This document shows positions 34,957-44,114 of a stretch of DNA of 64,000 bases, piece by piece. The position numbers were made by a program, and so were the translations under genes. The notes under the pieces were generated by a model. That model worked only from the letters and a program-made list of their open reading frames with translations, ran no database searches and was not told the origin of the DNA. Origin of the DNA: G965233625 sp965233625 (GTDB lineage: Bacteria > Planctomycetota > Planctomycetia > Pirellulales > Pirellulaceae); contig OZ247499.1 in the NCBI GenBank assembly GCA_965233625.1, forward strand, positions 7,254,001 through 7,318,000, given 5' to 3'. Positions within the stretch are counted from its first letter, which is position 1. Each line of letters begins with the position of its first letter.

Positions 34957-36219
34957 ATGATACCCCGATATCTCCTGCTAACGTTATTTATTGTTTCTGC
35001 CGTTTTTGCCCCGTCTGGCAATGCGGATGAGGCGCCTGCCAAGCCGGGGGTGTGGCCCGTTGAGCGGTTGAAAACGCAAACGCCTGAATACCGGATCGAA
35101 GACAGAACTGCGAAGGTCCAGTCGCTGATATATAGCGGCGAACCAGTTGGCGGTAACGAAACCGAAGTGTTCGCTTTCTACGCGTCGCCAAAGACACTCG
35201 GGAAGGCAACCGGCAAAACGAAGTTTCCCGGCATTGTGCTCATTCATGGAGGCGGCGGCACGGCTTTCGCCGACTGGGTCTGGCTGTGGGCCAACCGTGG
35301 CTACGCAGCTATTGCGATGGATCTTCATGGCGCGCGGCCGTCCGCCCCGGAATACGATGAAAAGGGAAATCTCAAACCGCATCTCAGAGCAAGCCGCACA
35401 GGCCGCGTTCGACTGGCCAAGAGCGGAGAAATGAACCAGAAATTTGAGTGCATCGGCGGCGCCATCGATGACGACTGGCCGTATCATGCTGTCGCCAGTG
35501 TCATGCGTGCTCACACGCTCCTACGAAGTTTTCCCGAAGTCGATGCCAACCGCACCGCTGTTACGGGCATCAGTTGGGGCGGGTATACGACCTGCCTGGT
35601 CGCTTCGCTCGACGACCGTTTCAAAGCGGCGGTTCCGGTTTACGGTTGTGGGTTCCTGCACGAAGGTGAATCTGTACAGAAACCATCTATCGACAAGCTG
35701 GGCCAACGCGCCGGCTTGTGGGTAAAGGCCTACGACCCCGGCAGCCATCTGCATCAATGCACCGTGCCGACCCTATGGGTAAACGGCACCCACGACAAAC
35801 ACTATGTGCTCGACAGCTATGCAAAGTCGTACGCTAAGGTGAAGGGCCCACGCACCATCCGGATTCAGCCTCACATGCGTCACAGCCATTCAGCAGGCTG
35901 GGAGCCAGCCGAAATCCAGATCTTTATCGATTCCATTTTGAAAGATGGTTCGCCGCTCGCTAAAGCCGGGAAAGTGACCGTCGCAGCAGATGGCTCAGTC
36001 AGTGCGGCGTTTCAATCTGATCATAAGATCATCAAAGCCGAACTACATTTCACAACGCAGACAGGTTTGCGCTCCACGCGTAAATGGGATTCCATTCCAT
36101 GCACGATCGCTGACGGAAAGGTCGTCGCCAAAGGGTTGCCCGCAGAAGCTAACACATGGGTCATCACCCTGACCGACTCGCGTAACGCAATGGTTTCCAC
36201 TGAGGTGGGCTTCCGTTAA
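34957..36219 (+). CDS. Alpha/beta hydrolase, acetylxylan-esterase-like, secreted
   Basis: A 420-residue exported hydrolase with signal peptide MIPRYLLLTLFIVSAVFAPS. The core shows the oxyanion region IVLIHGGGGTAFADW, the nucleophile elbow G-I-S206-W-G-G, the acid in LWVNGTHDKHYV and the histidine in HMRHSHSAGW. This resembles planctomycete acetylxylan esterase/dienelactone hydrolase family members, which remove ester groups from polysaccharides. The last about 100 residues form an extra beta-rich domain. The start at 34957 is chosen because the signal peptide begins there; the open frame upstream overlaps the beta-helix remnant antisense. A sulfatase gene follows after 38 bases. Confidence 0.9.
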   Translation: MIPRYLLLTLFIVSAVFAPSGNADEAPAKPGVWPVERLKTQTPEYRIEDRTAKVQSLIYSGEPVGGNETEVFAFYASPKTLGKATGKTKFPGIVLIHGGGGTAFADWVWLWANRGYAAIAMDLHGARPSAPEYDEKGNLKPHLRASRTGRVRLAKSGEMNQKFECIGGAIDDDWPYHAVASVMRAHTLLRSFPEVDANRTAVTGISWGGYTTCLVASLDDRFKAAVPVYGCGFLHEGESVQKPSIDKLGQRAGLWVKAYDPGSHLHQCTVPTLWVNGTHDKHYVLDSYAKSYAKVKGPRTIRIQPHMRHSHSAGWEPAEIQIFIDSILKDGSPLAKAGKVTVAADGSVSAAFQSDHKIIKAELHFTTQTGLRSTRKWDSIPCTIADGKVVAKGLPAEANTWVITLTDSRNAMVSTEVGFR

Positions 36220-36257
36220 ATATGGCTCACTGACCGTAACTCCAATAAATACTCGAA

Positions 36258-37676
36258 ATGAAAAACGTAAAATACGTAGTGCTTTGTCTGGCATTGTTCA
36301 TCACCGCCTTCGCACTTCCCGGTTGGGTCAGTGAATGTACCGCGGACGAACGCCCCAACATTATTCTGCTGTTGGCGGACGATCTCGGATATAGAGATCT
36401 TTCATGCTTTGGAAGTCCGGCTGTGAAAACGCCGCATCTAGATCGCCTGGCTGACGAGGGGATGAAGTTTACGCGGTTTTACGCGGCATCGGCGGTCTGC
36501 TCTCCGACGCGGGCGTCGGTGCTGACAGGGCGATATCCGCTACGGTTCGATATCACAAAACACTTCAACGATGTAAACCGGTGGCTGCCAGAGTCTGCGA
36601 CAACCGTTGCCGGTCTGCTGAAAGACGCAGGCTACAACACGGCGCATGTCGGGAAATGGCATCTGGGCGGTCTGCACGTTGGCAAAGACGGCAAGCGACT
36701 GGACAACCAGCCAGGCCCACGGCAGCATGGCTTCGACCATTACCAGACGCAAATCGAACAGCAACCTGTGCGCGGCCGCATGGGGCGGGAACGCACACTG
36801 TTCCGCGAGGGGGGAACGGTGCTGCTGCGCAATGAACAGCGCGTGCCGGAGGAAGATCCTTACTTTTCGAAGCATCTGACCGATGCCAACGGCGACTTTG
36901 CCGTTGAGATGATCGAGAAATTCGCCGCCGCCGGGAAGCCCTTTTTTATCAACCTGTGGTGGCTTGTTCCCCACAAACCCTATGAACCCGCACCGGCGCC
37001 GCACTGGGCGGCTACCGCCGCAGATGGTATCAGCGATGATCAGCACCGTTTCCGTTCGATGGTGCAACACATGGACGCCAAGGTGGGGCAGATTCTCAAG
37101 AAACTCGATGAACTGAAAATCGCCCGGAATACGCTTGTACTCTTCACCAGCGACAACGGCGCCGCGTTCGAAGGCTTCATCGGCAAGCTGAAGGGCGGCA
37201 AGACCGATCTGCACGATGGTGGTCTGCGTGTGCCCATGATCGTGCGGTGGCCTGCGGCGATCCGCGCTGGCCAGACGTCCAGCGGATTTGGCCACACGAA
37301 TGATCTTCTACCAACCTTCTGCGACGCAGCAGGAGTCCAACTACCCGGCAAACTTCAGGTGGACGGCAAATCTCTGCTGCCGCAGATGAAAGGCGGGCGC
37401 CGTCTAAGCGTCGAAGATCGCGGCGCCGTGTTCTGGCAACTTGATCTGTATAAAAAGCTTCAACGCCACTACCCGAAACCCCAGCCCTATGCAACGGAAG
37501 TCGCCATGCGAGGCAAATGGAAACTGCTCGCACTTCGCGGAAAGCCAGTTGAGCTGTTCGACATTGAAGCCGACCCGGAAGAGAAGCAGAACGTTATTGA
37601 CCAGCAGCCGGACCTGGTCAAATCGCTAAGCACTCAATTGAACAAATGGCTTAATGAGCCACGGACAAGGAAGTAG
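36258..37676 (+). CDS. Secreted sulfatase
   Basis: A 472-residue type I sulfatase. Signal peptide about residues 1-29 (YVVLCLALFITAFALPGW). Metal aspartates in LLLADDLGYRDLSCFG, formylglycine motif C81-S-P-T-R, GKWHLGGLHVG, LFTSDNGAAFEGFIG and a C-terminal KPVELFDIEADPEEKQNVID are all present, so it should be active after maturation. It is co-oriented with the esterase 38 bases upstream and probably co-transcribed with it, divergent from the larger sulfatase operon. Sequence motifs alone do not tell the substrate. Confidence 0.95.
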   Translation: MKNVKYVVLCLALFITAFALPGWVSECTADERPNIILLLADDLGYRDLSCFGSPAVKTPHLDRLADEGMKFTRFYAASAVCSPTRASVLTGRYPLRFDITKHFNDVNRWLPESATTVAGLLKDAGYNTAHVGKWHLGGLHVGKDGKRLDNQPGPRQHGFDHYQTQIEQQPVRGRMGRERTLFREGGTVLLRNEQRVPEEDPYFSKHLTDANGDFAVEMIEKFAAAGKPFFINLWWLVPHKPYEPAPAPHWAATAADGISDDQHRFRSMVQHMDAKVGQILKKLDELKIARNTLVLFTSDNGAAFEGFIGKLKGGKTDLHDGGLRVPMIVRWPAAIRAGQTSSGFGHTNDLLPTFCDAAGVQLPGKLQVDGKSLLPQMKGGRRLSVEDRGAVFWQLDLYKKLQRHYPKPQPYATEVAMRGKWKLLALRGKPVELFDIEADPEEKQNVIDQQPDLVKSLSTQLNKWLNEPRTRK

Positions 37677-37934
37677 CCAGGTAGAGCGATCCGCTCGCAA
37701 CGCAGGGAACGCGGTTCACCGGTGCGCATTCCGCCGCATCCCAATGTCCGCCCTCGCAGTGCGGCGGTCTGTATTGCGTTTTTGTGGCGCCCTCCGGCGG
37801 ATTCATCGCGAACCGCAACTCGCGACCTGCCTTGCGTAGACATACCCGCACGGCATGGTTATATCATTGGTTGCTTTTTGCGGTGGCGCCGGACGTCGGA
37901 GCGCCGCGTTCTTCTTGGTAGCGAAGGGTGGTGG

Positions 37935-39404
37935 GTGTTGATTACGGGTGAGATTAAATCGCAGGTGGACCGTGTGTGGGACGCCTTCTGGTCCGGGGGG
38001 ATTGCCAATCCGCTGTCGGTCATTGAACAGATCACCTATCTGCTGTTCGCCCGCCGCCTGGATGAACTGCATACGGCGAAAGAAAAAAAAGCCAACATGC
38101 TGGGTGAGCCTATTGAAGATCCGGTATTTACGGAAGATCAGCAGCACCTGCGCTGGTCGCGGTTTAAGGATCTGGAAGCGGGTGAGATGTTTACGCTGTT
38201 CCGCGACGAGGTCTTCGCGTTCATTAAGAACCTGAACACCGACGACGACAGCGCCTTCAGCCGTTCGATGAAAGACGCCGTCTTCATCATCCCCACGCCC
38301 AGCCTGCTCGAGCGCGTTGTCACCATGCTGGCCAAAATCCCCATGCATGACCGCGACACCAAGGGCGATCTGTATGAATACATGCTCGGCAAAATTGCTG
38401 AGGCGGGCCGCAATGGGCAGTTCCGCACGCCGCGGCATATTATCAAGATGATGGTTGAATTGATGCAGCCCACGCCCACCGATATTATCGGCGACCCCGC
38501 GTGTGGCACCTGCGGCTTCCTGGTCGCGGCGGGTGAGTTTCTGCTGGATCACCCGGAACATAAGAAGGCGTTACATAAAGAACAGCATCTGGCGCACTTC
38601 GAACGCGAGATGTTTCATGGCGGCGATTTCGATTCCACCATGCTCCGCATTGGTTCGATGAACCTGATGCTGCATGGCATCGAGCGGCCCAACATTACCA
38701 GCTTCGACGCCCTTTCGCGCGACGCGGCCCACCTCCGCGAGAAGTTCACGCTGATCCTGGCCAATCCGCCGTTCAAAGGCTCGTTGAATTACGACGAGAC
38801 CGCGGCTGACCTGCTGCAAACCACCAAGACCAAAAAGACAGAGCTGCTGTTCCTGTCGCTGTTCCTGGCCCAGTTGAAACCCGGCGGCAGGTGTGCGTGC
38901 ATCGTGCCCGATGGTGTGCTGTTTGGCTCTTCCAAAGCGCACAAAGCCATCCGGCAGGAGCTGGTCGATAATCAGAAGCTCGACGGCGTGATCAGCATGC
39001 CCAGCGGCGTGTTCAAACCCTATGCCGGCGTCTCGACCGCCATCCTCATGTTCACAAAGACCAACAGCGGCGGCACCGACCATGTCTGGTTCTACGACAT
39101 GCAGGCCGACGGCCTCAGCCTGGACGACAAACGCGACGAAGTGGACCAGAACGACATCCCCGACATCCTCAGCCGCTACAAAACCCGCGACCCGCAACAA
39201 CCCTCCGACCGCAAAGCCAAGTCCTTCTTCGTCCCCGTCGAAGAAATCCGCGAAAACAAGTTCGACCTCTCCATCAACCGCTACAAGGAAATCGAATACG
39301 AAGAAGTCGAGTACGATCCGCCGGGCGTGATCCTGGATGAACTGGAAGCGCTGGAAGCGGAGATTGCGAAGGACTTGAAAGAGCTGCGGGGGATGATCGG
39401 GTGA
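37935..39404 (+). CDS. hsdM: Type I restriction-modification methylase subunit
   Basis: A 489-residue N6-adenine methyltransferase. It has the N-terminal HsdM helical domain (GGIANPLSVIEQITYLLFARRLDE), the SAM motif DPACGTCGFLVAAG and the catalytic motif NPPF (ILANPPFKGS). A GTG at 37935 (or TTG at 37938) is chosen: it follows AAGGGTGG and directly precedes the conserved region, whereas upstream codons to 37722 encode nothing HsdM-like. The 258 bases between the preceding sulfatase and this start hold no recognisable gene. Its stop overlaps the hsdS start by 4 bases, which suggests translational coupling. Confidence 0.95.
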   Translation: MLITGEIKSQVDRVWDAFWSGGIANPLSVIEQITYLLFARRLDELHTAKEKKANMLGEPIEDPVFTEDQQHLRWSRFKDLEAGEMFTLFRDEVFAFIKNLNTDDDSAFSRSMKDAVFIIPTPSLLERVVTMLAKIPMHDRDTKGDLYEYMLGKIAEAGRNGQFRTPRHIIKMMVELMQPTPTDIIGDPACGTCGFLVAAGEFLLDHPEHKKALHKEQHLAHFEREMFHGGDFDSTMLRIGSMNLMLHGIERPNITSFDALSRDAAHLREKFTLILANPPFKGSLNYDETAADLLQTTKTKKTELLFLSLFLAQLKPGGRCACIVPDGVLFGSSKAHKAIRQELVDNQKLDGVISMPSGVFKPYAGVSTAILMFTKTNSGGTDHVWFYDMQADGLSLDDKRDEVDQNDIPDILSRYKTRDPQQPSDRKAKSFFVPVEEIRENKFDLSINRYKEIEYEEVEYDPPGVILDELEALEAEIAKDLKELRGMIG

Positions 39405-40606
39405 GTGATACGTACCCAAGTAAGCAACTCGCAGACGTATGCGAATTTATCCGCGGTGTTACATACAAACCTGCTGATGTGGTGCCTGTTGGGACCGCAG
39501 ATTCCGTAGTTTGCATGCGCACAAAGAATGTCCAGAAAGAACTAGACGAAAGCGATTTACTAGCTGTACCAGAAGTCGTTGTCAAAAACGACAAGAAAGT
39601 GTTATCGAAAGGCGACCTGCTTGTCTCAACAGCCAACAGTTTTGAACTTGTTGGCAAAGCATGCTGGGTGCCTGACTTACCCTATAAAGCGACAGCAGGT
39701 GGGTTCATTTCAATATTCCGGCCGGATCGGTCAGTGTTGTGCCCGAGGTATTTTTATTACTGGGCAACTTGGGGAAAAACCAGACACGCACTGATGTGGT
39801 GCGGACGACAAACCACCAACATATCCAACCTCAATTTTGATATCGCCAAAAAATTGCCAGTTCCGCTGCCGCCGCTTGCGGAGCAGAAGCGGATTGCGGC
39901 GATTCTGGATAAGGCCGACGCCATTCGCCGCAAGCGGCAGCAAGCCATCCAACTCACCAGCCAGTTCCTACGCTCAACATTCCTCGACATGTTCGGCGAC
40001 CCCGTAACCAACCCCAAAGGCTGGGAGAGTCGTGAATTAAGTGCTGTTTGCAAACGTATAAAAGTCGGGCTAGTTATTCGACCTGCCTCTTATTACGTTC
40101 AGTTCGGAGTACCAGCACTTCGTTCCTTGAATGTAAGAGAAAACCGAATTGACTCGACGAATTTCGTTTATGTGAGTGCGGAAGATAACGAATCAAAACT
40201 GGCTAAATCACGAGTTTGGAAAGATGATGTTGTTTTGGTGAGAAGTGGACAACCGGGTACCGCCGCCGTGGTTCCAGAAGAGTTTGACGGCATCAATGCC
40301 ATAGACATATTGATCGTAACGCCCGACAAATCGCACTTGTCATCACATTATCTTGCTAGTTTTTTCAATTCTCCAGAAGGCAAGCGGCTTGCACTGGGTG
40401 AGCAACGTGGGCAAATTCAAAAGCATCTAAACGTCGGATCGCTCAACAAAATGAGGGTGCCAATACCGCCGCTGAAGGAGCAGTTGCGTTTTGATGCTTT
40501 ATTAAGGAGCCATGTTGGATGCGAAAAGACGCAGAAGAAAGCTCGTCGTGCAGTCGACAACCTCTTCAACTCCCTGGTCCAACGCGCCTTTCGTGGTGAG
40601 CTATAA
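39401..40606 (+). CDS. hsdS: Type I restriction-modification specificity subunit
   Basis: A 401-residue DNA-recognition subunit with two target-recognition domains: TRD1 about 8-150 and TRD2 about 205-355. Each is followed by a conserved helix: PLPPLAEQKRIAAILDKADA at 150-170 and PIPPLKEQLRFDALLRSH near 360. It decides the sequence that the HsdM/HsdR complex methylates or cuts; the target cannot be read from the protein. The start is GTG at 39401. The recognition domains are clearly poorer in GC than neighbouring genes (27 of 60 bases at 40201-40260 against 38 of 60 at 43741-43800), as usual for exchanged TRDs. Confidence 0.95.
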   Translation: MSDTYPSKQLADVCEFIRGVTYKPADVVPVGTADSVVCMRTKNVQKELDESDLLAVPEVVVKNDKKVLSKGDLLVSTANSFELVGKACWVPDLPYKATAGGFISIFRPDRSVLCPRYFYYWATWGKTRHALMWCGRQTTNISNLNFDIAKKLPVPLPPLAEQKRIAAILDKADAIRRKRQQAIQLTSQFLRSTFLDMFGDPVTNPKGWESRELSAVCKRIKVGLVIRPASYYVQFGVPALRSLNVRENRIDSTNFVYVSAEDNESKLAKSRVWKDDVVLVRSGQPGTAAVVPEEFDGINAIDILIVTPDKSHLSSHYLASFFNSPEGKRLALGEQRGQIQKHLNVGSLNKMRVPIPPLKEQLRFDALLRSHVGCEKTQKKARRAVDNLFNSLVQRAFRGEL

Positions 40607-40643
40607 TCGATCCTGAGACTTTCTTCTGGCAGCGGGGGCGGTG

Positions 40644-43600
40644 ATGGCTTCGAACTTTGATTTTCTGCGTCCTGGTTTTGCGCAGTTGCATGACGATGCG
40701 TTGCAGGCAGAGCGGTCGGCGGTGCTGGCGCCGCGGACGTGTGCGTTTTATTGCCGCCGCACGATGGAGCGGGCGATCAAATGGCTGTATGCCCACGATG
40801 GCTATCTGCAGGCGCCGTATCAGGAAAACCTGGCGGCGTTGCTGCATGAGCAGACGTTCAAAGAGATTCTGCCGCCGGGGCTGTTCAATCAGTTGCGGAT
40901 GATCCACAAGCTGGGCAACCTGGCAGTGCATAGCGAGACGGGCATCAATAAGAGTGACGCCCTGCATGTGATCCGCAGTCTGCACAAGATGCTGAGCTGG
41001 CAGGTCCGCGGCTATGTGAAAGGCGCCCCGGAGCCCGCCGCCTTTGACGAAAGCCTGCTGCCCGCCGTCGATGCGACCGCCGTGGCGCAGAAGACAACGC
41101 AGCAGTTGCTGGAGATGCAGAAGCAGCACGCCAGGCAGGACGCCGCCCTGGCCGCTGCCGAGCAGAAGCAGGCGGGGCAGGAAGAAGAAATCGCGCGGCT
41201 GAAGGCCGAGATCGCCGCAATCAAACAGGCCAACGAAACCGCCTTTACCGAACGGGTCGAGGGCGAAGAAGAAACCCGCGATCTGTTCATCGACATCCTG
41301 CTACGCGAAGCAGGCTGGGACCCGCACGGCGCCAACGTGGCCGAATACAAAGTCACCGGCATGCCCACCGCCAGCGGCGAAGGCAGGGTGGACTATGTGC
41401 TGTGGGGCGCCGACGGGCTGCCGCTGGCCGTGGTGGAAGCCAAACGCACGCGCACCAGTCCGGCGGATGGGCAACGGCAGGCGGAACTGTACGCCGATGC
41501 GCTGGAGAAGCAGACCGGGCAGCGGCCGGTGATCTACTTCAGCAACGGTTACGAAACTTCGATCTGGGACGATACGTTCTATCCGCCACGGCCGGTGCAG
41601 GGCTTTCATACCCGTGATGAACTGCAACTGATGGTCAACCGCCGGCGGACGCGGGGCGATATTACTTCGACCCCCGTCAACCGCGACATCGTGGACCGTT
41701 ATTATCACGAAGCCGCCGCCCGCCGCATTATGGAGGCGTACGCCAGCAAGTCCCGCGCGGCGCTGGTGGTGATGGCGACGGGCAGCGGCAAGACGCGGCT
41801 GGCCGTTTCAGCGGTGGAAATTCTGATGAAGCAGAACTGGGTCCGCCGCGTGCTGTTTCTGGCGGACCGCACGGCGCTGTTAAGGCAGGCCAAACGCGCC
41901 TTCGTCCGCCACTACCCGCAAGCTTCGACCGTGAATCTGGTGACGGAGAAACAGAACACAGACGCGCGGATCGCCTTCTGCACGTACCCGACCATGATGA
42001 ACCTGATTGACGAAGCCCGCAGCGACGGTCAAAAGGCGTTCGGCCCCGGCTACTTCGACCTGATCATCATCGACGAGGCGCACCGCAGCGTGTACCAGAA
42101 GTTCGGCGCCATCTTCAACTACTTCGACGCAATGCTGCTGGGCCTGACCGCCACGCCACGTTCTGAAATTGCCCGCAACACGTATCAACTGTTCGACCTG
42201 GAAGACCATGTACCGACCTTCGCCTACGAGCTGGAACAAGCGGTCGCCGATGGCCACCTGGTGCCCGAGCACGCGATATCCGTGCCGCTGAAGTTTATGC
42301 GCGACGGTGTGAAATACACCGACCTGTCTCCTGAGGAACAGGAGGAATACGAAGAGAAATTTCACGACGACGATACCGGCCTGCCCGCAGAGATTAACCC
42401 GGCTGCTTTGAACCAGTGGCTGTATAACGCAGACACCGTGGATAAAGTGCTGAAGCAGTTGATGCAGCAAGGGCAGAAAGTGGAAGGCGGCGACCGGCTG
42501 GGCAAGACGATTATCTTCGCCCGGAACCAGGATCATGCGCGGTTTATTGTCGAGCGGTTCGACAAAAACTACCCGCACCTGGCCGGTACGTTCTGCCAGC
42601 GGATTGACCACTCGGTGTACGACGCGGACGGGCTGATTGAGAAGTTTTCCGTCCCTGATAAGCCGCCGCATATTGCGGTCTCGGTGGATATGCTCGACAC
42701 GGGCATCGATGTGCCGGAAGTGCTGAACCTGGTGTTCTTCAAGATCGTCCGTTCACGCACAAAATTCTGGCAGATGGTCGGCCGCGGCACCCGGACTTGC
42801 GAAGACCTGTTCGGACCAGGCATGCACAAGCAATTTTTCTATATCTTTGATTACTGCCAGAATCTGGAGTTCTTCGGCGGCAACCCGGAGGGATACGAGG
42901 CGCCGGTGCAGGAGCCGGTGAAGCAGAAGATTTTCAAGCGGCGTCTGAATCTGGCGTTGAAGTATCAGGCGATGAACGACCTGGATGATGCTTCGGCGGA
43001 ACTGCGATCGGCCTGGCTGGATGCGCTGCACGGCGCGGTGCAAGCGATGAATGTGGATAACTTCCTGGTCCGGCCGCACCGGCGCCATGTGGAAATGTTC
43101 AGCGAGCGTGAACGCTGGGATCAATTGAGCGCAGGCGACGCGGCGGACATCGAACTGCATCTGTCTGGTCTGCCCACGCCGGACAACGACGACGAATTCG
43201 CCCGCCGGTTTGATCTGTTGTTGCTGAACCTGCAGCTGGCAGTGCTGGAAACCGCGCCGGAGCAGGACCGCTTGCAACAGCGCGTATGCGTTCTGGCCGC
43301 CAATCTTGAAAGCAAGCAGACCATCCCCGCGGTAGCGCAGCAGATGGAGCTGATTCTAGAGATACAGACGGAGGAGTACTGGCAGAACGTGACACTGCCC
43401 ATGCTGGAGCAGGTGCGCCGCCGCTTGCGGGGGCTGATCCGTTTCACGGATCGCGACGGTCCACGGGAAATGGTTTATACGGACTTTGAAGATGAGATGG
43501 GCGAAGCCGCTGAAGTAGCGGGACTGATCAGGCGCGACGCCAACTTGCAGAACTACCATCTGAAGATGGAACGCTTTATCCGCGAGAACGAAACGCATAT

Positions 43601-44015
43601 CACCATCGCCCGGCTGAAAAACAACGAGCCCATTTCGCAGGCGGACCTCCAGGCCCTGGAGGAAATCCTCTTCAGCGATGAGGGACCAGGCAGCCGGGAG
43701 GAATTCGAAAGCACTTACGGCACAGACCGCCCCATTGGCGAACTTGTCCGCACCATCACCGGTCTGGACCGGGCAGCCGCGAAACAGGCATTCTCCGGGT
43801 TCCTGGAAAAGGCGCCGTTATCGGGCGACCAGATTCAATTCATCAACACCATCATTGAGCACCTGGTCATTAACGGCGTGATGGAGCCCAAGGCGCTCTT
43901 CGATCCGCCGTTCACGCAGTTGCACGACGAAGGTGTTCTGGGCGTGCTTCCCAACCAGGCTCAAGATATCGTTGCAGTTATCAAGCAGATCAACGCCAAC
44001 GCGGTAGCGGGTTAA
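40644..44015 (+). CDS. hsdR: Type I restriction endonuclease subunit with DUF4145
   Basis: A 1123-residue motor and nuclease subunit. Residues about 25-125 match DUF4145 (RRTMERAIKWLYAHDG), followed by a coiled coil, then the HSDR_N PD-(D/E)xK nuclease (VDYVLWGADG, VVEAKRT; about 200-320). Helicase motifs are Walker A ATGSGKT (about 378), DEAH (about 476) and GLTATPRSE. The end (about 960-1120) is the EcoEI-type C-terminal domain. With hsdM and hsdS it forms a complete system, most similar in layout to the EcoEI (IB) family. ATG at 40644 is preferred over the GTG just before it; GGGGGCG precedes both. Confidence 0.95.
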   Translation: MASNFDFLRPGFAQLHDDALQAERSAVLAPRTCAFYCRRTMERAIKWLYAHDGYLQAPYQENLAALLHEQTFKEILPPGLFNQLRMIHKLGNLAVHSETGINKSDALHVIRSLHKMLSWQVRGYVKGAPEPAAFDESLLPAVDATAVAQKTTQQLLEMQKQHARQDAALAAAEQKQAGQEEEIARLKAEIAAIKQANETAFTERVEGEEETRDLFIDILLREAGWDPHGANVAEYKVTGMPTASGEGRVDYVLWGADGLPLAVVEAKRTRTSPADGQRQAELYADALEKQTGQRPVIYFSNGYETSIWDDTFYPPRPVQGFHTRDELQLMVNRRRTRGDITSTPVNRDIVDRYYHEAAARRIMEAYASKSRAALVVMATGSGKTRLAVSAVEILMKQNWVRRVLFLADRTALLRQAKRAFVRHYPQASTVNLVTEKQNTDARIAFCTYPTMMNLIDEARSDGQKAFGPGYFDLIIIDEAHRSVYQKFGAIFNYFDAMLLGLTATPRSEIARNTYQLFDLEDHVPTFAYELEQAVADGHLVPEHAISVPLKFMRDGVKYTDLSPEEQEEYEEKFHDDDTGLPAEINPAALNQWLYNADTVDKVLKQLMQQGQKVEGGDRLGKTIIFARNQDHARFIVERFDKNYPHLAGTFCQRIDHSVYDADGLIEKFSVPDKPPHIAVSVDMLDTGIDVPEVLNLVFFKIVRSRTKFWQMVGRGTRTCEDLFGPGMHKQFFYIFDYCQNLEFFGGNPEGYEAPVQEPVKQKIFKRRLNLALKYQAMNDLDDASAELRSAWLDALHGAVQAMNVDNFLVRPHRRHVEMFSERERWDQLSAGDAADIELHLSGLPTPDNDDEFARRFDLLLLNLQLAVLETAPEQDRLQQRVCVLAANLESKQTIPAVAQQMELILEIQTEEYWQNVTLPMLEQVRRRLRGLIRFTDRDGPREMVYTDFEDEMGEAAEVAGLIRRDANLQNYHLKMERFIRENETHITIARLKNNEPISQADLQALEEILFSDEGPGSREEFESTYGTDRPIGELVRTITGLDRAAAKQAFSGFLEKAPLSGDQIQFINTIIEHLVINGVMEPKALFDPPFTQLHDEGVLGVLPNQAQDIVAVIKQINANAVAG

Positions 44016-44114
44016 GCCCATTAGCGGCGGTCTTCATAAATTGCCCGCACAACTAACCACGCCCAGTTTCAGAAACAACGTGATACGGACTGTTCTTGAA
44101 TCTTCGTAGCGACG

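Noticed and set aside
37722..37934. N-terminal extension of HsdM to an ATG at 37722
   Set aside because: The extra 71 residues have no HsdM features; a GTG/TTG start with a ribosome-binding site sits exactly at the conserved N-terminus.
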